Positions 16,874 to 26,868 are shown, counted from the stretch's first letter. The stretch: DNA of 64,000 nucleotides from Sphingomonas zeae (GCF_014197135.1 NZ_JACIFA010000001.1:496001-560000), one strand, 5' to 3'. The notes: generated by a model not told the origin, from the letters alone. Program-made: numbers and translations.

Positions 16874-18763
16874 TTGCCATTGCTGCAGGTTGAAAACCGA
16901 ATATTGCGTCTGATCGCCAATGGCGTCTCGCTCGAGGAGACGGCCCGTCAGCTATGCCTGGAGATCGAGGCGCTTCTGCCGGACGTGGTCTGTACGCTGA
17001 TGACGGTGGACCCCGCCGGGCTGCTTCATCCGCTGGCGACACCGAGTTTGCCCGACGCCTATGCGCTTGCGATCGATGGCGTGATGATCGGGCCGGAGGT
17101 TGGGTCCTGCGGCACGGCCGCCTATATGCGCAAGACGGTCGGCATCGCCGATATCGCCGCGGATCCCCGATGGGCCAGATACAAGGATCACGCGCTCGTC
17201 GCCGGCCTGAAGGCCTGTTGGTCCTACCCGATCATCTCCGAGAGCGGCGATCCGATCGGCGTGCTCGCCCTTTATTTCCGCGAGCACCGCGGTCCGCGCG
17301 AGGCGGAGATGGGGGTCATCAGCACGGCCCTGGATCTCTGCGGCATGGCGCTACGGCGCCATGAACGTGTGGTCGACCGGGAGCGACGGGCGAATGTCGA
17401 TGTTCTGACCGGTCTTCCCAACCGGGCGGCGTTCAACGCTGCGCTGGAGTGCATGCCCTGCGACGAGCCCGGCATCTGGGCCCTGTTCATGATCGATCTG
17501 GACAATCTGAAGATCGTGAACGACACCTTCGGGCACCTTGCAGGCGACAGGCTGATTCAGGTCGCTGCGGCTCGCATTGCCCGCGCCGTCGCGCCGGACG
17601 TGACGTTCCGGATCGGCGGCGACGAGTTCGCCGTTCTGGTCCAGGCGCCCGCCTTGCTGTCGGACCTCGACGCGGCGGCGCGTCGGATCTTCCGCGGGCT
17701 CGAGCTCGCCGCGCCTTGCGAGGGCCATATGGTGGTGCCCCAGGCGACGATTGGCGGCGCAGTGTTCGGTCCCTCGGAGTCGACGGCCGCGGCGGTGAGC
17801 GAGGCGGCGGACTTCGCGCTCTATCATGCCAAGGAGACTGGCAGGGGCGGATTTGTGCGGTACTGGCCCGGCATCGGGACGCGGATCACGCACCGCCGCG
17901 ATGCGATCCGCGATGTGGCCGCGGCGCTTGGTGACGGTCGTATCGAGGCCCACTACCAGCCGATCGTCGGGCTGGACACGGGGGAGATTGTCGGCCTCGA
18001 AGCCCTGTGCCGCATGCGAGGGCGGGACGGGACGCTGATTGCGGCGCACGAATTTCATGAGGCAACGGCGGACGCTCACATCGCGGCCGAGCTGACCGAG
18101 CATATGGCCGCGATGATCGCCGGCGACATGGTCCGGTGGCGGGACCAGGGCCTGCGGGTCGGGCACGTCGGCTTGAACGTCTCCTCGGCGGACTTCTACA
18201 CCGGAAGCATTTCGAAGAAGCTCGAACGTGCGTTCGGCCCTGTTGGCGTCCCGCTCGACCAGCTCGTGGTGGAGGTGAGCGAGGACGTCTATATCGGCCG
18301 GCGTGACGGCGTCGTGGCGCGCGAGATCGAGCGTCTGCGCGCCACGGGCGTCCGGGTCGCCCTCGATGACTTCGGGACGGGACACGCGTCGCTGACGCAT
18401 GTGCTGAATGTTCCGGTCGATATCATCAAGATCGACCGCAGCTTCGTCGAGCGGCTCTGGCCGGACGATCCGAGCATCGTCATCGTCGAGGGGCTGATCA
18501 AAATCGCCCGCCGGTTGGAGATCATGGTGATCGCCGAGGGGATCGAGACCGAGGTGCAGGCGAGCCAGCTTTGGTCGATGGGCTGCATGCTCGGCCAGGG
18601 ATTTGCGTTCGCCCGGGCGACAGACCGCGACGCGACCGCCGCATTGCTGCGCCGGCACGCCGCCGGGATTGCGGGCGTCACTCCGCTTTACGCCGGCCGG
18701 AAGGGCATGCTTCGCGAGCCGGACGCGGCGGCGCCCGCCCGGCGTCGGACAGCCGCGGGCTGA
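16874..18763 (+). CDS. GAF-GGDEF-EAL cyclic-di-GMP protein, TTG start
   Basis: The 629-residue product has a GAF domain at about 15-155 (MIGPEVGSCGTAAYMRK), a GGDEF domain with an intact RIGGDEFAVL site, and a complete EAL domain: EAL in GLEALCRM, DDFGTGHASL, KIDRSF and EGIET are all present. It can therefore in principle both make and break cyclic-di-GMP in the cytosol. The only start-like codon before the conserved part is a TTG at 16874; a stop at 16814 bars any longer frame. An ATG at 16818 opens a different frame that reaches the same point, so a frameshift at the N-terminus is possible. An AT-rich block (about 16765-16815) just upstream contrasts with the surrounding GC-rich DNA and may hold the promoter. 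Ordinary mobile elements sometimes carry such signalling genes to alter host lifestyle. Confidence 0.85.
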   Translation: MPLLQVENRILRLIANGVSLEETARQLCLEIEALLPDVVCTLMTVDPAGLLHPLATPSLPDAYALAIDGVMIGPEVGSCGTAAYMRKTVGIADIAADPRWARYKDHALVAGLKACWSYPIISESGDPIGVLALYFREHRGPREAEMGVISTALDLCGMALRRHERVVDRERRANVDVLTGLPNRAAFNAALECMPCDEPGIWALFMIDLDNLKIVNDTFGHLAGDRLIQVAAARIARAVAPDVTFRIGGDEFAVLVQAPALLSDLDAAARRIFRGLELAAPCEGHMVVPQATIGGAVFGPSESTAAAVSEAADFALYHAKETGRGGFVRYWPGIGTRITHRRDAIRDVAAALGDGRIEAHYQPIVGLDTGEIVGLEALCRMRGRDGTLIAAHEFHEATADAHIAAELTEHMAAMIAGDMVRWRDQGLRVGHVGLNVSSADFYTGSISKKLERAFGPVGVPLDQLVVEVSEDVYIGRRDGVVAREIERLRATGVRVALDDFGTGHASLTHVLNVPVDIIKIDRSFVERLWPDDPSIVIVEGLIKIARRLEIMVIAEGIETEVQASQLWSMGCMLGQGFAFARATDRDATAALLRRHAAGIAGVTPLYAGRKGMLREPDAAAPARRRTAAG

Positions 18764-18827
18764 CCAGGCCGGGCGGGCGGCCGGCGCTGCGCAAAACCGG
18801 ACATTCGGTCAAACGGCTTTCAGGGTT

Positions 18828-19328
18828 TCAGAACGCAAGCGCGGCCCGGGCCTCGCGCAGGCGGGAAACGCGGAAGCTCCCCGCCGGCAAGGGACGGAGC
18901 AGCTCCGCTTCCGGGCAGGTCAGATCGAGCCATGCCATGCGCTGATCTCGTCGGAGCACTGCCATCTGCCGATCGTGATAGGGCTCGACGTCCGCATTCG
19001 CGCCGATCGTCAGGATCGCATAAGCGTCCGGCCAGTCGCGCGTTGCCGGACGCCATATGCCGGCGAAATAGAACCATTCGCCGTTCGCGAGTGCGAAGCT
19101 GTAGTGCTTGCCGCCGCTGCGATGGCAGAATTCCGACGCCGGCACCAGGCAACGATGGCTCGGGAAGGTCCGGTCCTCGGCGCGCAGGACGGTGAATGGA
19201 CGGCCGCCGATCTCGCGGGGCTGAAGACCCCACGGCAGCTTCACCATCTCAACATCGCCGCCGCCGCGCCTTATGATCACGCGGCGTTCGTCGAGCGATG
19301 CGTCGGAGTCGAAGGCCGTCGCGCTCAT
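18828..19328 (-). CDS. Degenerate SRAP-domain protein lacking the active cysteine
   Basis: Start taken at the ATG at 19328 (166 residues); a TTG at 19346 lies inside the LexA box. The pattern SHRCLVPASEFCHR (with Glu66) and VEPYHDRQMAVL (with His118) places it in the SRAP family (YedK/HMCES), which covalently shields abasic sites in single-stranded DNA. But the second residue is Ser rather than Cys, and the position of the usual NAR-E asparagine reads VLRAE. It is also shorter than normal by some 50 residues at the N-terminus. It therefore probably cannot form the DNA-protein crosslink. It may be a decaying copy, a structural partner, or a diverged enzyme. It shares a LexA box with its divergent intact neighbour. 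Confidence 0.75.
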   Translation of the reverse strand: MSATAFDSDASLDERRVIIRRGGGDVEMVKLPWGLQPREIGGRPFTVLRAEDRTFPSHRCLVPASEFCHRSGGKHYSFALANGEWFYFAGIWRPATRDWPDAYAILTIGANADVEPYHDRQMAVLRRDQRMAWLDLTCPEAELLRPLPAGSFRVSRLREARAALAF

Positions 19329-19335
19329 AGTCTTC

Positions 19336-19350
19336 GAACATAACAAGAAC
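19336..19350. promoter_or_regulatory. LexA (SOS) box between two SRAP genes
   Basis: GAAC at 19336-19339 and GAAC at 19347-19350 are separated by exactly 7 bases, matching the alphaproteobacterial LexA operator GAACN7GAAC (its complement is GTTCN7GTTC). It lies 8 bases from the start of the minus-strand SRAP gene and 38 bases from the start of the plus-strand one, so a single repressor dimer could control both. Confidence 0.75.
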
Positions 19351-19387
19351 GGGGTCGCGAGACAATGGCGATCGGGACGGAGGAGCG

Positions 19388-19978
19388 ATGTGCAATGATT
19401 ACCGTCTGACGGTGGACGTCGCCTCGATCGTAGAGGACTTCGCCGATCTGAAGATCAAGATCCGCTTCGGCGAAGGCGCGCCGAACATCGCGGCGCGCGA
19501 CGACATCAAGATCACCGATGTCGGGGCGATCGTCCGCACCATCGAGGGCGTGCGCGGCGAAGGCGACCTCGTGCAACGGCGATGGAGCTGGCCCGGGCAG
19601 AACAAGCGCCCGGTGTATAATTTTCGGTCGGAGGGGCGCGCTTTCGGGTCGAACCGCTGCCTCATCGTGGCCGATGGTTTCTACGAGTTCACCGACGCGG
19701 CCGAGAAGGGTAAGAAGCGGAAGGACAAGTGGCTCTTCACCAAGCGCGACGAGCCGATCTTCTGCATTGGGGGCATCTGGCGCGAGACGAAGGAGGTTGG
19801 TGAGGCCTTCACCATGCTGACGATGGAGCCCGGGCCCGACATCGCGCCCTATCACGACCGGCAGATCGTCATCCTCGAGCGCGATGCCTGGACCGGCTGG
19901 CTGAACCCTTCCGTGCCGGCGCAGTCGCTCATCCGCCCGCTGCCGGCGGGGTCGTTGTTGGTCGAACAGGTCGGCTGA
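19388..19978 (+). CDS. yedK: SRAP-domain abasic-site shielding protein (YedK/HMCES type)
   Basis: The 196-residue product starts MCNDYRLTVD, so removal of Met exposes Cys2, the residue that crosslinks to abasic sites in single-stranded DNA. The other active-site residues are present: Asn78 (in VYNFRSEGRAF), Glu100 (DGFYEF) and His156 (APYHDRQIVIL). In this family the crosslink protects the lesion from strand cleavage at replication forks. The ATG has GGAG upstream. It faces the degenerate SRAP gene across a LexA box and lies next to imuA-imuB-dnaE2, which places it in the DNA-damage response of the element. Confidence 0.88.
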   Translation: MCNDYRLTVDVASIVEDFADLKIKIRFGEGAPNIAARDDIKITDVGAIVRTIEGVRGEGDLVQRRWSWPGQNKRPVYNFRSEGRAFGSNRCLIVADGFYEFTDAAEKGKKRKDKWLFTKRDEPIFCIGGIWRETKEVGEAFTMLTMEPGPDIAPYHDRQIVILERDAWTGWLNPSVPAQSLIRPLPAGSLLVEQVG

Positions 19979-20018
19979 TGCGGCGCGTGGCGGTCGCAGT
20001 GGGCGCCGTGAAGGGCGG

Positions 20019-23000
20019 TCATCGAAAATCCCGCGTCTTCACCTTGATCGTATCGATGTGGAGATCGGGAATGTAGATATCCCGGGTGCGCAGGCCTTTC
20101 GGGGGCAGCTCGCGGGGATCGGGACCGGAGCCGCCGTGCCGAACCTGATCCCCTCGGCCGTGGGACAGCGGAAACGCCATGTCGCGATCGCCCACGCTGG
20201 CCAGCTCGCCCGACAGGTCGGTGATGCGCTGGGCGACGAGGTGAACGACCTCGCCCTCCCGCTGCACGCGGCCGCGCACGGCGATCATGCTGGCCGACAG
20301 AATGGCGCGCCTGTTCGCCTCGAACACCTTCGTCCACACCACGAGATTGGCGATGCCGGTCTCGTCCTCGAGCGTGATGAACATGACGCCTTTGGCGCTG
20401 CCCGGGCGTTGCCGGACGAGGACGATGCCGGCCGCCTCCACCCATCGACCATCGCGCGCGGCCATCGCCTCGGCGCAGGTGACGATGCGGCGGCGCTGGA
20501 GATCTTCCCGCAAGAAGCTGAGCGGATGCGTGCGCAGCGTCAGTCCGACATGGCCGTAGTCTTCGACGACTTCGCCGCCCGCCGTCATCGGCCGCAGCGC
20601 CACCGCGGGCTCGTCGATCTCGGGGATGGCGCCGGCCTCGCGGGCGGAGGCGGCTGCGAACAGCGGCAAGGGTTCGTCGCGGAGGGCCTTGATCGCCCAA
20701 AGGGCCTCCCGACGCGCCAGTCCCAGCGCCGGACGGAACGCATCCGCCTCGGCGAGCTGGACGAGCGCGGCGGACGGCGCGCCGGCGCGGCGCCAGAGAT
20801 CGTCGATCGATGTGTAGGGCTGATCGGCGCGCGCCGAGACGATTGCGGCGCCGTGGGTGTTCGCGAGACCCTTGACCATCCGCAGGCCGAGACGGACGGC
20901 GTAGCGGCTTTCGTCCGAGGTGGGCTCGAGGGTGCAGTCCCAGCGCGAAGCGTTGGCGCAGACCGGCCGAACATCGACGCCGTGCTCGATCGCGTCCCTG
21001 ACGATCTGGGCGGGTGCGTAGAAGCCCATGGGCTGCGAATTGAGCAAGGCCGCGCAGAAGACATCGGGATGCCAGCATTTGAGCCAGGCGCTGGCATAGG
21101 CGATCAGTGCAAAAGAGGCTGCGTGGCTTTCCGGAAATCCGTAACTGCCAAAGCCCTCAAGCTGTTTGAAGGTCTGCTCGGCGAACGCCTGCTCGTAGCC
21201 GTTGGCCACCATGCCGGCGATCAGCTTGTCCCGGAAATGCGAGACGCCGCCGGTGAACTTAAAGGTGGCCATCGATTTGCGCAGCATGTCGGCTTCGCCC
21301 GGTGTGAAGCCGGCGCATTCAATCGCGACCCGCATCGCCTGCTCCTGAAAGAGCGGCACGCCGAGCGTCTTGCCGAGCACTTTCTCCAGCTCGGGCTTCG
21401 GGTAGTGGACGGGCTCAAGGCCCTCCCGGCGGCGAAGATAGGGATGGACCATATCGCCCTGGATCGGACCGGGCCTGACGATCGCGACCTGGACCACGAG
21501 ATCGTAATAGGTGCGCGGCTTTAGACGTGGCAGCATCGACATTTGCGCCCGGCTCTCGATCTGGAATGTGCCGAGCGTGTCCGCCTTGCGGATCATCGCG
21601 TAGGTGCGCGGGTCCTCGGCCGGGATGGAGGCGAGATCGAGATTGACGCCCTTGTGCTCGGCCAGGAGATCCAGCCCCTTCTTCATGCAGGTCAGCATCC
21701 CGAGCGCCAGGACGTCGACTTTCATGAACTTCAGGGCGTCGATGTCGTCCTTGTCCCATTCGATGACCTGCCGGTCCTTCATTGCGGCCGGCTCGATCGG
21801 CACGAGGTCGTCGAGCCGATCATGGGTCAGGACGAAGCCGCCGGGGTGCTGACTGAGATGCCGCGGCGCGCCCATGAGCTGGCGCGCGAGATCGAGCGTC
21901 AGGCGGAGCCTGCGGTCGGCGAGGTTGAGGTTCAGCGCCTCGACGTGGCGCTGTTCGACGCCTTCCTCCGACCAGGCCCAGACCTGCGAGGACAGCGTGC
22001 CGATAAGATCTTCGGGGAGGCCGAGCGCCTTGCCGACGTCGCGCAGCGCGCCCTTGGTGCGATAGCGGATGACCGTCGAGCAGAGCGCGGCATGGTCGCG
22101 GCCGTAGGTGTCGAACACCCACTGCATGACGATCTCGCGCCGCTCATGCTCGAAATCGACGTCAATGTCGGGCGGCTCGCGCCGCTCCTCGGAGACGAAC
22201 CGTTCGAACAGCAGGTCGTTACGTCCCGGGTCGATCGAGGTGATGCCCAGGACGTAGCAGACCGCCGAGTTGGCGGCCGAGCCGCGCCCCTGGCAAAGGA
22301 TATCCTTCGATCGGGCAAAGCGAACGATCGCATTGACCGTCAGGAAGTATGGCGCATAGCCGAGCTTCTCGATCAGCCGCAGCTCGTGCCGCAGCGCGGC
22401 GATCACGCTGTCCGGCACGCCTTCAGGATAGCGTTGAGCGGCTCCTTCCCAAGTCAGTTTTGCCAGCGTTTCCTGCGGCGTGAGCGCCGGATCGTCGCGC
22501 TCCTCCGGATATTGGTAGGCCAGTTCATCGAGGTTGAAACGGCAACGATCCGCGATCTGCAAGGTCCTGGCGAGCGCTTCGGGATAGCGGGCGAACAGCC
22601 GATGCATCTCCTCGGGCGGTTTGATGTACCGATCGGCATGGCGCTCGCGGCGGTCGCCCAGGGCGTCGATGGTGACGTTGTGGCGAATGCAGGTCACGAC
22701 GTCCTGCAGGACGCGGCGCGCGGGCTCGTGGAAGAGCACATCGTTCGTCACCACGGTCGGCACGCGCATCTGCGTGGCGAGGTTTGACAGCTCGTGGATC
22801 CTGAGCTGGTCGTTCGGCCGGCGGCGCAGCGTCAACGCCAGATAGGCGCGGTCGCCGAAGGCGTCGCGCAGGCGGCGCAGGCGCAACGCACATTCTGCAT
22901 CGGCCTGGTCGGGGACGAGGACGACGATGAGACCCTCGCCATAGGCCATGAGATCCGGCCATTCGAGATGGCACTTGGCCTTGCCAGCGCGCTGTTTGCC

Positions 23001-23291
23001 GAGCGACAGCAACCGGCACAGGCGCGAATAGGCCGACCGGTCGGTGGGGTAGACGAGCATTGAGGCGCCATCGACAAGGTCGAGGCGGCAGCCGACGATG
23101 AGGCGAACGCCCGTCGTCTTCGCGGCCTGATGGGCGCGGACGATCCCGGCCAGCGAGTTCCGATCCACGACCGCGAGCGCTTCGATGCCGGCCAGCGCGG
23201 CCTGGGAGAACAGCTCCTCGCAGGACGACGCGCCCCGCAGGAAGCTGAAATGGGAGGTGACCTGAAGCTCGGCGTAGCGGGGCGCGGTCAT
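20019..23291 (-). CDS. dnaE2: Error-prone DNA polymerase DnaE2 (ImuC)
   Basis: The start at 23291 overlaps the imuB stop as ATGA and gives 1090 residues, the normal length of DnaE2. The N-terminal PHP domain begins [20 protein letters not shown]. The polymerase core includes [16 protein letters not shown], the acidic site [20 protein letters not shown] and the finger region with [18 protein letters not shown]. An OB-fold follows near the C-terminus ([20 protein letters not shown]). DnaE2 works with ImuB and ImuA at damaged DNA and causes induced mutation. It is the last gene of a three-gene cassette whose LexA box lies before imuA. The longer open frame to 23588 is overlap with imuB and is discarded. 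Confidence 0.95.
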   Translation of the reverse strand: MTAPRYAELQVTSHFSFLRGASSCEELFSQAALAGIEALAVVDRNSLAGIVRAHQAAKTTGVRLIVGCRLDLVDGASMLVYPTDRSAYSRLCRLLSLGKQRAGKAKCHLEWPDLMAYGEGLIVVLVPDQADAECALRLRRLRDAFGDRAYLALTLRRRPNDQLRIHELSNLATQMRVPTVVTNDVLFHEPARRVLQDVVTCIRHNVTIDALGDRRERHADRYIKPPEEMHRLFARYPEALARTLQIADRCRFNLDELAYQYPEERDDPALTPQETLAKLTWEGAAQRYPEGVPDSVIAALRHELRLIEKLGYAPYFLTVNAIVRFARSKDILCQGRGSAANSAVCYVLGITSIDPGRNDLLFERFVSEERREPPDIDVDFEHERREIVMQWVFDTYGRDHAALCSTVIRYRTKGALRDVGKALGLPEDLIGTLSSQVWAWSEEGVEQRHVEALNLNLADRRLRLTLDLARQLMGAPRHLSQHPGGFVLTHDRLDDLVPIEPAAMKDRQVIEWDKDDIDALKFMKVDVLALGMLTCMKKGLDLLAEHKGVNLDLASIPAEDPRTYAMIRKADTLGTFQIESRAQMSMLPRLKPRTYYDLVVQVAIVRPGPIQGDMVHPYLRRREGLEPVHYPKPELEKVLGKTLGVPLFQEQAMRVAIECAGFTPGEADMLRKSMATFKFTGGVSHFRDKLIAGMVANGYEQAFAEQTFKQLEGFGSYGFPESHAASFALIAYASAWLKCWHPDVFCAALLNSQPMGFYAPAQIVRDAIEHGVDVRPVCANASRWDCTLEPTSDESRYAVRLGLRMVKGLANTHGAAIVSARADQPYTSIDDLWRRAGAPSAALVQLAEADAFRPALGLARREALWAIKALRDEPLPLFAAASAREAGAIPEIDEPAVALRPMTAGGEVVEDYGHVGLTLRTHPLSFLREDLQRRRIVTCAEAMAARDGRWVEAAGIVLVRQRPGSAKGVMFITLEDETGIANLVVWTKVFEANRRAILSASMIAVRGRVQREGEVVHLVAQRITDLSGELASVGDRDMAFPLSHGRGDQVRHGGSGPDPRELPPKGLRTRDIYIPDLHIDTIKVKTRDFR

Positions 23292-24808
23292 CCGAACACC
23301 CCGTGGAGGAACCAGTGATGGGAGCCGGTGGTGGCGTCCTCGCCGTCGCCCGCCCGATACAGCCAGTAACGCTCGCCGGCTTCGTCCTCGACGCGAAAGT
23401 AGTCGCGAACCGCCGCCAGTTCGGCATCGCGCTTCCACCATTCGCCGAACACGCGCTCGGGTCCGTCGGCGCGCTTCACGCGCCGGTGCACACCCCGCCA
23501 GGTGAAGGATACCGGCGGGTGATCGGGCAAGAGCGCGACCGTCTCGACCGGCTCCGGCTGGGTCAGGAGGCGCGACGGCCGCGGCCAATGGCCGGGCCAG
23601 CTCGTCCCCGTATCGGCCGCCATCGCCGGGATGCGGCAGACCGATCGCTCGGGCACATCGCTCGCAACCGGCGCAAGGCGGTATATCGCGCGCTCGCCGA
23701 CACGGTTCATGAGCGTGTCGATCAGGTCCGAGACGTCCGGCGCCGCTTCCTCGACGAGTGAACTGACGGCCTGCTTGCGCTCGAGCGGTTCGGCGTCGCT
23801 GGCGCGGAGCGTCATCACCTCGATGCCGAAGCCGGGGGAAATGGTCTCGATCTTGTCGCAGAGAAGGCGGGTCAGCCGCCTGACGTCGCGGACCGGCGTG
23901 GCCATTCCGACGCGAACCGCCTGAGCCCGATTGTCGACACGGTGGCAGAGGAGATCGAGACGGCGCGCGCCGAGGCCGCGCTCTTCCAGCAGCGCGCAGA
24001 GCTGGACGACGAGCTTGCCGATGTAGCGCGCGATAGTCTCGGCCGTGCCGATCGGCTCAGCGAAGGCGCGGCGCACCTGCACGAGTTCGGACGGTCGGAC
24101 CGGTTCGATCGGCTCCGCCAGATCTCCGAGCGCATGGTCGATGCGGCGGTCGATCTCTGGCCCGAAGCGCAGCGTGAGAGGCGCGCGCGGCTGCGCCAGC
24201 AGATCGCCGATGCACTGGAAGCCGAGTGTTCGCAGGCCCTCGACGGTCGATGGGGCGATCCGCAAAGCGGTCAGCGGCAAGGGGTCGAGAATCGACCGGC
24301 CGTGGCCCGGTGGCGCAATCCTCGTCGGCCGCGCCGCGTATCGAGCCAGCGCGTGCGCGGCGCCCCAGGTGTCGGCGATCGCCGCGCGGGCGGTGAGCCC
24401 GGACATGGCAAGGCGACCGATGAGGCCCTTCAGCATCGCGCCTTCGCCGCCGTGGAGATGATCGGCGCCAGTCGAGTCGATGATGATGCCGTCCGGTGGA
24501 TCGGGTGCCACGATGGGCGCATAACGCAGGAGCCAGGCGGCGAGCCGGTCGAGCGCCTCGGCGTCCCCGTCCGGATCGGCGTCCTGTACGATGAGGCCCG
24601 GCACCAAAACCTGCGCCTTGGTGACGGGCATGCCGGCGCGCAGGCCCGCGCCCTGCGCGGCGGCGTCTGCCGCCAGCACCACCCGCCTGTTCCCATCGCG
24701 GCCAATCAGGACGAGCGGCGCCTCAGCCGGATGCGCCGCGTCGCCAGCCTTCCGCCGCAGCCGGTCGGTGGACCAGCTCGGCAGGAAGAGCGAGACGACC
24801 CGTGTCAT
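23288..24808 (-). CDS. imuB: ImuB, inactive Y-family polymerase adaptor
   Basis: The start at 24808 has GGAGG upstream and overlaps imuA by 86 bases. The 506-residue product begins [20 protein letters not shown], typical of ImuB, and has the finger and little-finger regions of the Y-family fold but not the usual acidic DxD/SxDE catalytic residues. ImuB is known as a structural hub that binds the beta clamp, ImuA and DnaE2. A short conserved C-terminal part ([20 protein letters not shown]) matches the family. It is coupled to dnaE2 by an ATGA overlap. SOS control is inferred from the LexA box before imuA. Confidence 0.92.
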   Translation of the reverse strand: MTRVVSLFLPSWSTDRLRRKAGDAAHPAEAPLVLIGRDGNRRVVLAADAAAQGAGLRAGMPVTKAQVLVPGLIVQDADPDGDAEALDRLAAWLLRYAPIVAPDPPDGIIIDSTGADHLHGGEGAMLKGLIGRLAMSGLTARAAIADTWGAAHALARYAARPTRIAPPGHGRSILDPLPLTALRIAPSTVEGLRTLGFQCIGDLLAQPRAPLTLRFGPEIDRRIDHALGDLAEPIEPVRPSELVQVRRAFAEPIGTAETIARYIGKLVVQLCALLEERGLGARRLDLLCHRVDNRAQAVRVGMATPVRDVRRLTRLLCDKIETISPGFGIEVMTLRASDAEPLERKQAVSSLVEEAAPDVSDLIDTLMNRVGERAIYRLAPVASDVPERSVCRIPAMAADTGTSWPGHWPRPSRLLTQPEPVETVALLPDHPPVSFTWRGVHRRVKRADGPERVFGEWWKRDAELAAVRDYFRVEDEAGERYWLYRAGDGEDATTGSHHWFLHGVFG

Positions 24809-25475
24809 CGCACGCCTCCAATTCGAAATCTGCACTTTCGCCCGCGCGAGCGCGGATCAGCTCGACAAGCGATCGAGGGCGCCCGACGCCCGGGACGGGC
24901 AGCGGCGTCGACGGCAGAACGGAGATCCGCCAGCGAGTCATGGCTGCGGTCGGTTGCCCGAAATCGGCCGCCTCCGTCTGACGTCGCCATCGTCGCAATG
25001 CAATGGCGATGGCGCCGCCACCTTCAGCGGCGAGTTGCAGGCGGCGGGAGGCGGTCATGGAGAGACGAGCGACCTCTCCGACGACAGCGCCGAGGCCGCC
25101 ATGTCGCAACCCTTCCTCCATGCAGGCGAGCACGGTCTTGTCGTCGCCCGCTTCGACATAGATCACGCGGTCGGCCGCCAGCCCGGCCTGCGCGATCGCT
25201 GGAGCGAACAGATCGGGCCTGGTGATACACCACAGAACCTTACCCTTGGTGCGGGCGGCGACCCCCGCACTGAAAAGCGCAGCGGCGGCTCCGTCGATTG
25301 CGCCATTGCCGCCGCCGGCTACTTCATGCAGCGCGCCGAGGGCGAGCCCTTCGCCTGGCAGACGCGAGTCCATCGCGGCAATCCCGAAGGGGAGAACCGA
25401 TTTGGCGCGCCGGCCGCGGCCTTCGATCTTTTCGATCTGCGCGCGCAAAGACTCTATAGCGGGCTCGGACCGCAA
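24723..25475 (-). CDS. imuA: ImuA, RecA-like partner of ImuB
   Basis: The 250-residue product has the ImuA pattern: LRAQIEKIEG at the N-terminus, VLPFGIAAMDSRLPGEGLAL, a RecA-like core (GKVLWCITRPDLFAPAIAQA, VIYVEAGDDKTVLACMEEGL) and WRISVLPSTPLPVPGVGRPR before the C-terminus. ImuA supports the ImuB-DnaE2 mutasome. The only start-like codon after an upstream in-frame stop is a TTG at 25475, with GGAGG 12 bases and AGGA 3 bases away, so both the codon and the spacing are unusual. A LexA box lies 38 bases upstream. The gene is divergent from the ietA gene across about 330 bases. Confidence 0.88.
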   Translation of the reverse strand: MRSEPAIESLRAQIEKIEGRGRRAKSVLPFGIAAMDSRLPGEGLALGALHEVAGGGNGAIDGAAAALFSAGVAARTKGKVLWCITRPDLFAPAIAQAGLAADRVIYVEAGDDKTVLACMEEGLRHGGLGAVVGEVARLSMTASRRLQLAAEGGGAIAIALRRWRRQTEAADFGQPTAAMTRWRISVLPSTPLPVPGVGRPRSLVELIRARAGESADFELEACDDTGRLALPAELVHRPAAAEGWRRGASG

Positions 25476-25805
25476 GCTTCCTGTTGACCTCCGGGAATGG
25501 GTTCAGCATCATGTTCTCCATTTGTTCTAATCTTTGGTCGAGAGAGTCAAGGCCCGTCGCCATGTCGAGCACCGAATCTCCCCCGCGCTGGAAATGCCCG
25601 TCGATGGTCCGGCCGGTTGGGCAGCCGCTGATCAGGGTGGGCTTTACGCCCCATGGGGCGAAAGAATGGTTAGGAAGCTCTGTGGTAGAGAGGAAAAGGT
25701 GGCGCTTTTGGACGGATTCCGATAGCGTGCGCGGAGCGAGCGACAGCCACAAGCATCTGAGCAAGCAACAGTATAGCGAGGCCAGACCAAAGAAAGGAGG
25801 CGAGT
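25476..25805. other. Divergent intergenic region between imuA and ietA
   Basis: Apart from the LexA box at 25513-25527 this stretch has no gene I can support. Short open frames cross it in several directions but have mixed composition and no ribosome sites. It should contain the imuA promoter (near the LexA box) and the ietA promoter. An AAAGGAGG ribosome site for ietA lies at its right end. Confidence 0.45.
25513..25527 (-). promoter_or_regulatory. LexA (SOS) box upstream of imuA
   Basis: GTTC at 25513-25516 and GTTC at 25524-25527 are spaced by exactly 7 bases (TCCATTT), the alphaproteobacterial SOS operator. It is 38 bases before the imuA start codon, the usual position for repression. 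This supports DNA-damage induction of the imuA-imuB-dnaE2 cassette on this element. Confidence 0.8.
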
Positions 25806-26816
25806 ATGTCGACTAAACAAATTCTCGCGCTCCTGAACTCGCATATCGACGGGGACGAAGACCAGCTCCTGTCGATCGCCTTGCAGATCGCCGCTCAGGA
25901 AGCTCGCCAGGGTCGTTCGGACGATGCTGAGAAGCTGAAACGGCTTGTCCAGAAGGCGCGTGATCAGCGCCGGACTGGCAAGCCGGCCGGTGGCCAGACC
26001 CCGATCCCGCTCGCTCGACCGCGCGGCGAATTGCAGGGTCTCGTCGAGAGCGCCTATCCCAAGGTTGCACTCTCAAGCATGGTGCTCTCCGACGAGATCG
26101 CCAAGCGGCTCGGCCGCGTTGTACGCCAGCAGCAGGAGCGCGTGACCCTGCGCGAGCACGGTCAGATACCGGCCACGCACATGCTTCTGGTTGGGCCGCC
26201 CGGAACGGGCAAGACGATGACGGCTTCGGCCTTGGCCGGCGAGTTGCGGCTTCCGCTGTTCACGGTACGGCTTGAAGCGCTGTTCAGCCGGTTCTTCGGC
26301 GAGACCGCGGGCAAGCTGCGCCTGCTCTTCGATCAGATCGCGCAGACGCGCGGCGTCTATCTGCTCGATGAATTCGATGCGATCGGCGCGCGCCGGGGCG
26401 ACCCGAACGATGTCGGCGAAATCCGTCGGGTTCTCAATTCCGTGCTGGCCTTCATGGAGGAACCGAATTCGACCGACAGTCTCGTGCTGGCGGCGACCAA
26501 TCATGTCGAGATTCTGGACGAAGCCCTCGCGCGCCGTTTCGACGAAGTGGTCGAATATACGCTGCCGGATGCGGCGTCTGCGCGGGGCATTCTTGAACGC
26601 CGTCTCGGCAAGTTCAAGTTCGCTTCGAAGGTATGGCCCGGCATTGAAAGCGCGCTTGAAGGGCTCAGCCAGGGCGAGCTGGTCCGCGCGGCCGATACCG
26701 TCGTGAAGGACGCCATTCTGGAAGGCGCATCGAAGGTGTCGCCCGACGCCTTGCGCGACGCGCTCGAAAATCGACAGACGTTGAAGGGCAAGTTCCGTCG
26801 CCAACCCGGCCGTTAG
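25806..26816 (+). CDS. ietA: AAA+ ATPase of an ietAS-type system
   Basis: A strong AAAGGAGG stands 7 bases before the ATG. The 336-residue product has an N-terminal helical region (1-120) and one AAA+ module: Walker A GPPGTGKT (130-137), Walker B VYLLDEFDAI (184-193), sensor 1 LVLAATN (226-232) and an arginine-finger-like RRFD (243-246). An AAA ATPase followed by a subtilisin-like protease is the layout of ietA-ietS, described as a stability/incompatibility module on an Agrobacterium Ti plasmid and later reported as an antiviral system. There IetA is the partner that restrains the protease. The protease gene follows 52 bases later, in the same direction. Confidence 0.88.
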   Translation: MSTKQILALLNSHIDGDEDQLLSIALQIAAQEARQGRSDDAEKLKRLVQKARDQRRTGKPAGGQTPIPLARPRGELQGLVESAYPKVALSSMVLSDEIAKRLGRVVRQQQERVTLREHGQIPATHMLLVGPPGTGKTMTASALAGELRLPLFTVRLEALFSRFFGETAGKLRLLFDQIAQTRGVYLLDEFDAIGARRGDPNDVGEIRRVLNSVLAFMEEPNSTDSLVLAATNHVEILDEALARRFDEVVEYTLPDAASARGILERRLGKFKFASKVWPGIESALEGLSQGELVRAADTVVKDAILEGASKVSPDALRDALENRQTLKGKFRRQPGR

Positions 26817-26868
26817 GCAGGCTCCGCCGAACGGATTGAATGGAACGCGAATGAAGAAGTAGGAGCCT

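Noticed and set aside
25660..25730. tRNA-like words (GTGGTAGAG, then GGATTCC)
   Set aside because: No acceptor, D or anticodon stem can be formed with these words; not a tRNA.
25324..25764. 146-residue minus-strand open frame over the imuA start
   Set aside because: Its second half is imuA in another frame and its first half crosses the LexA box; no ribosome site.
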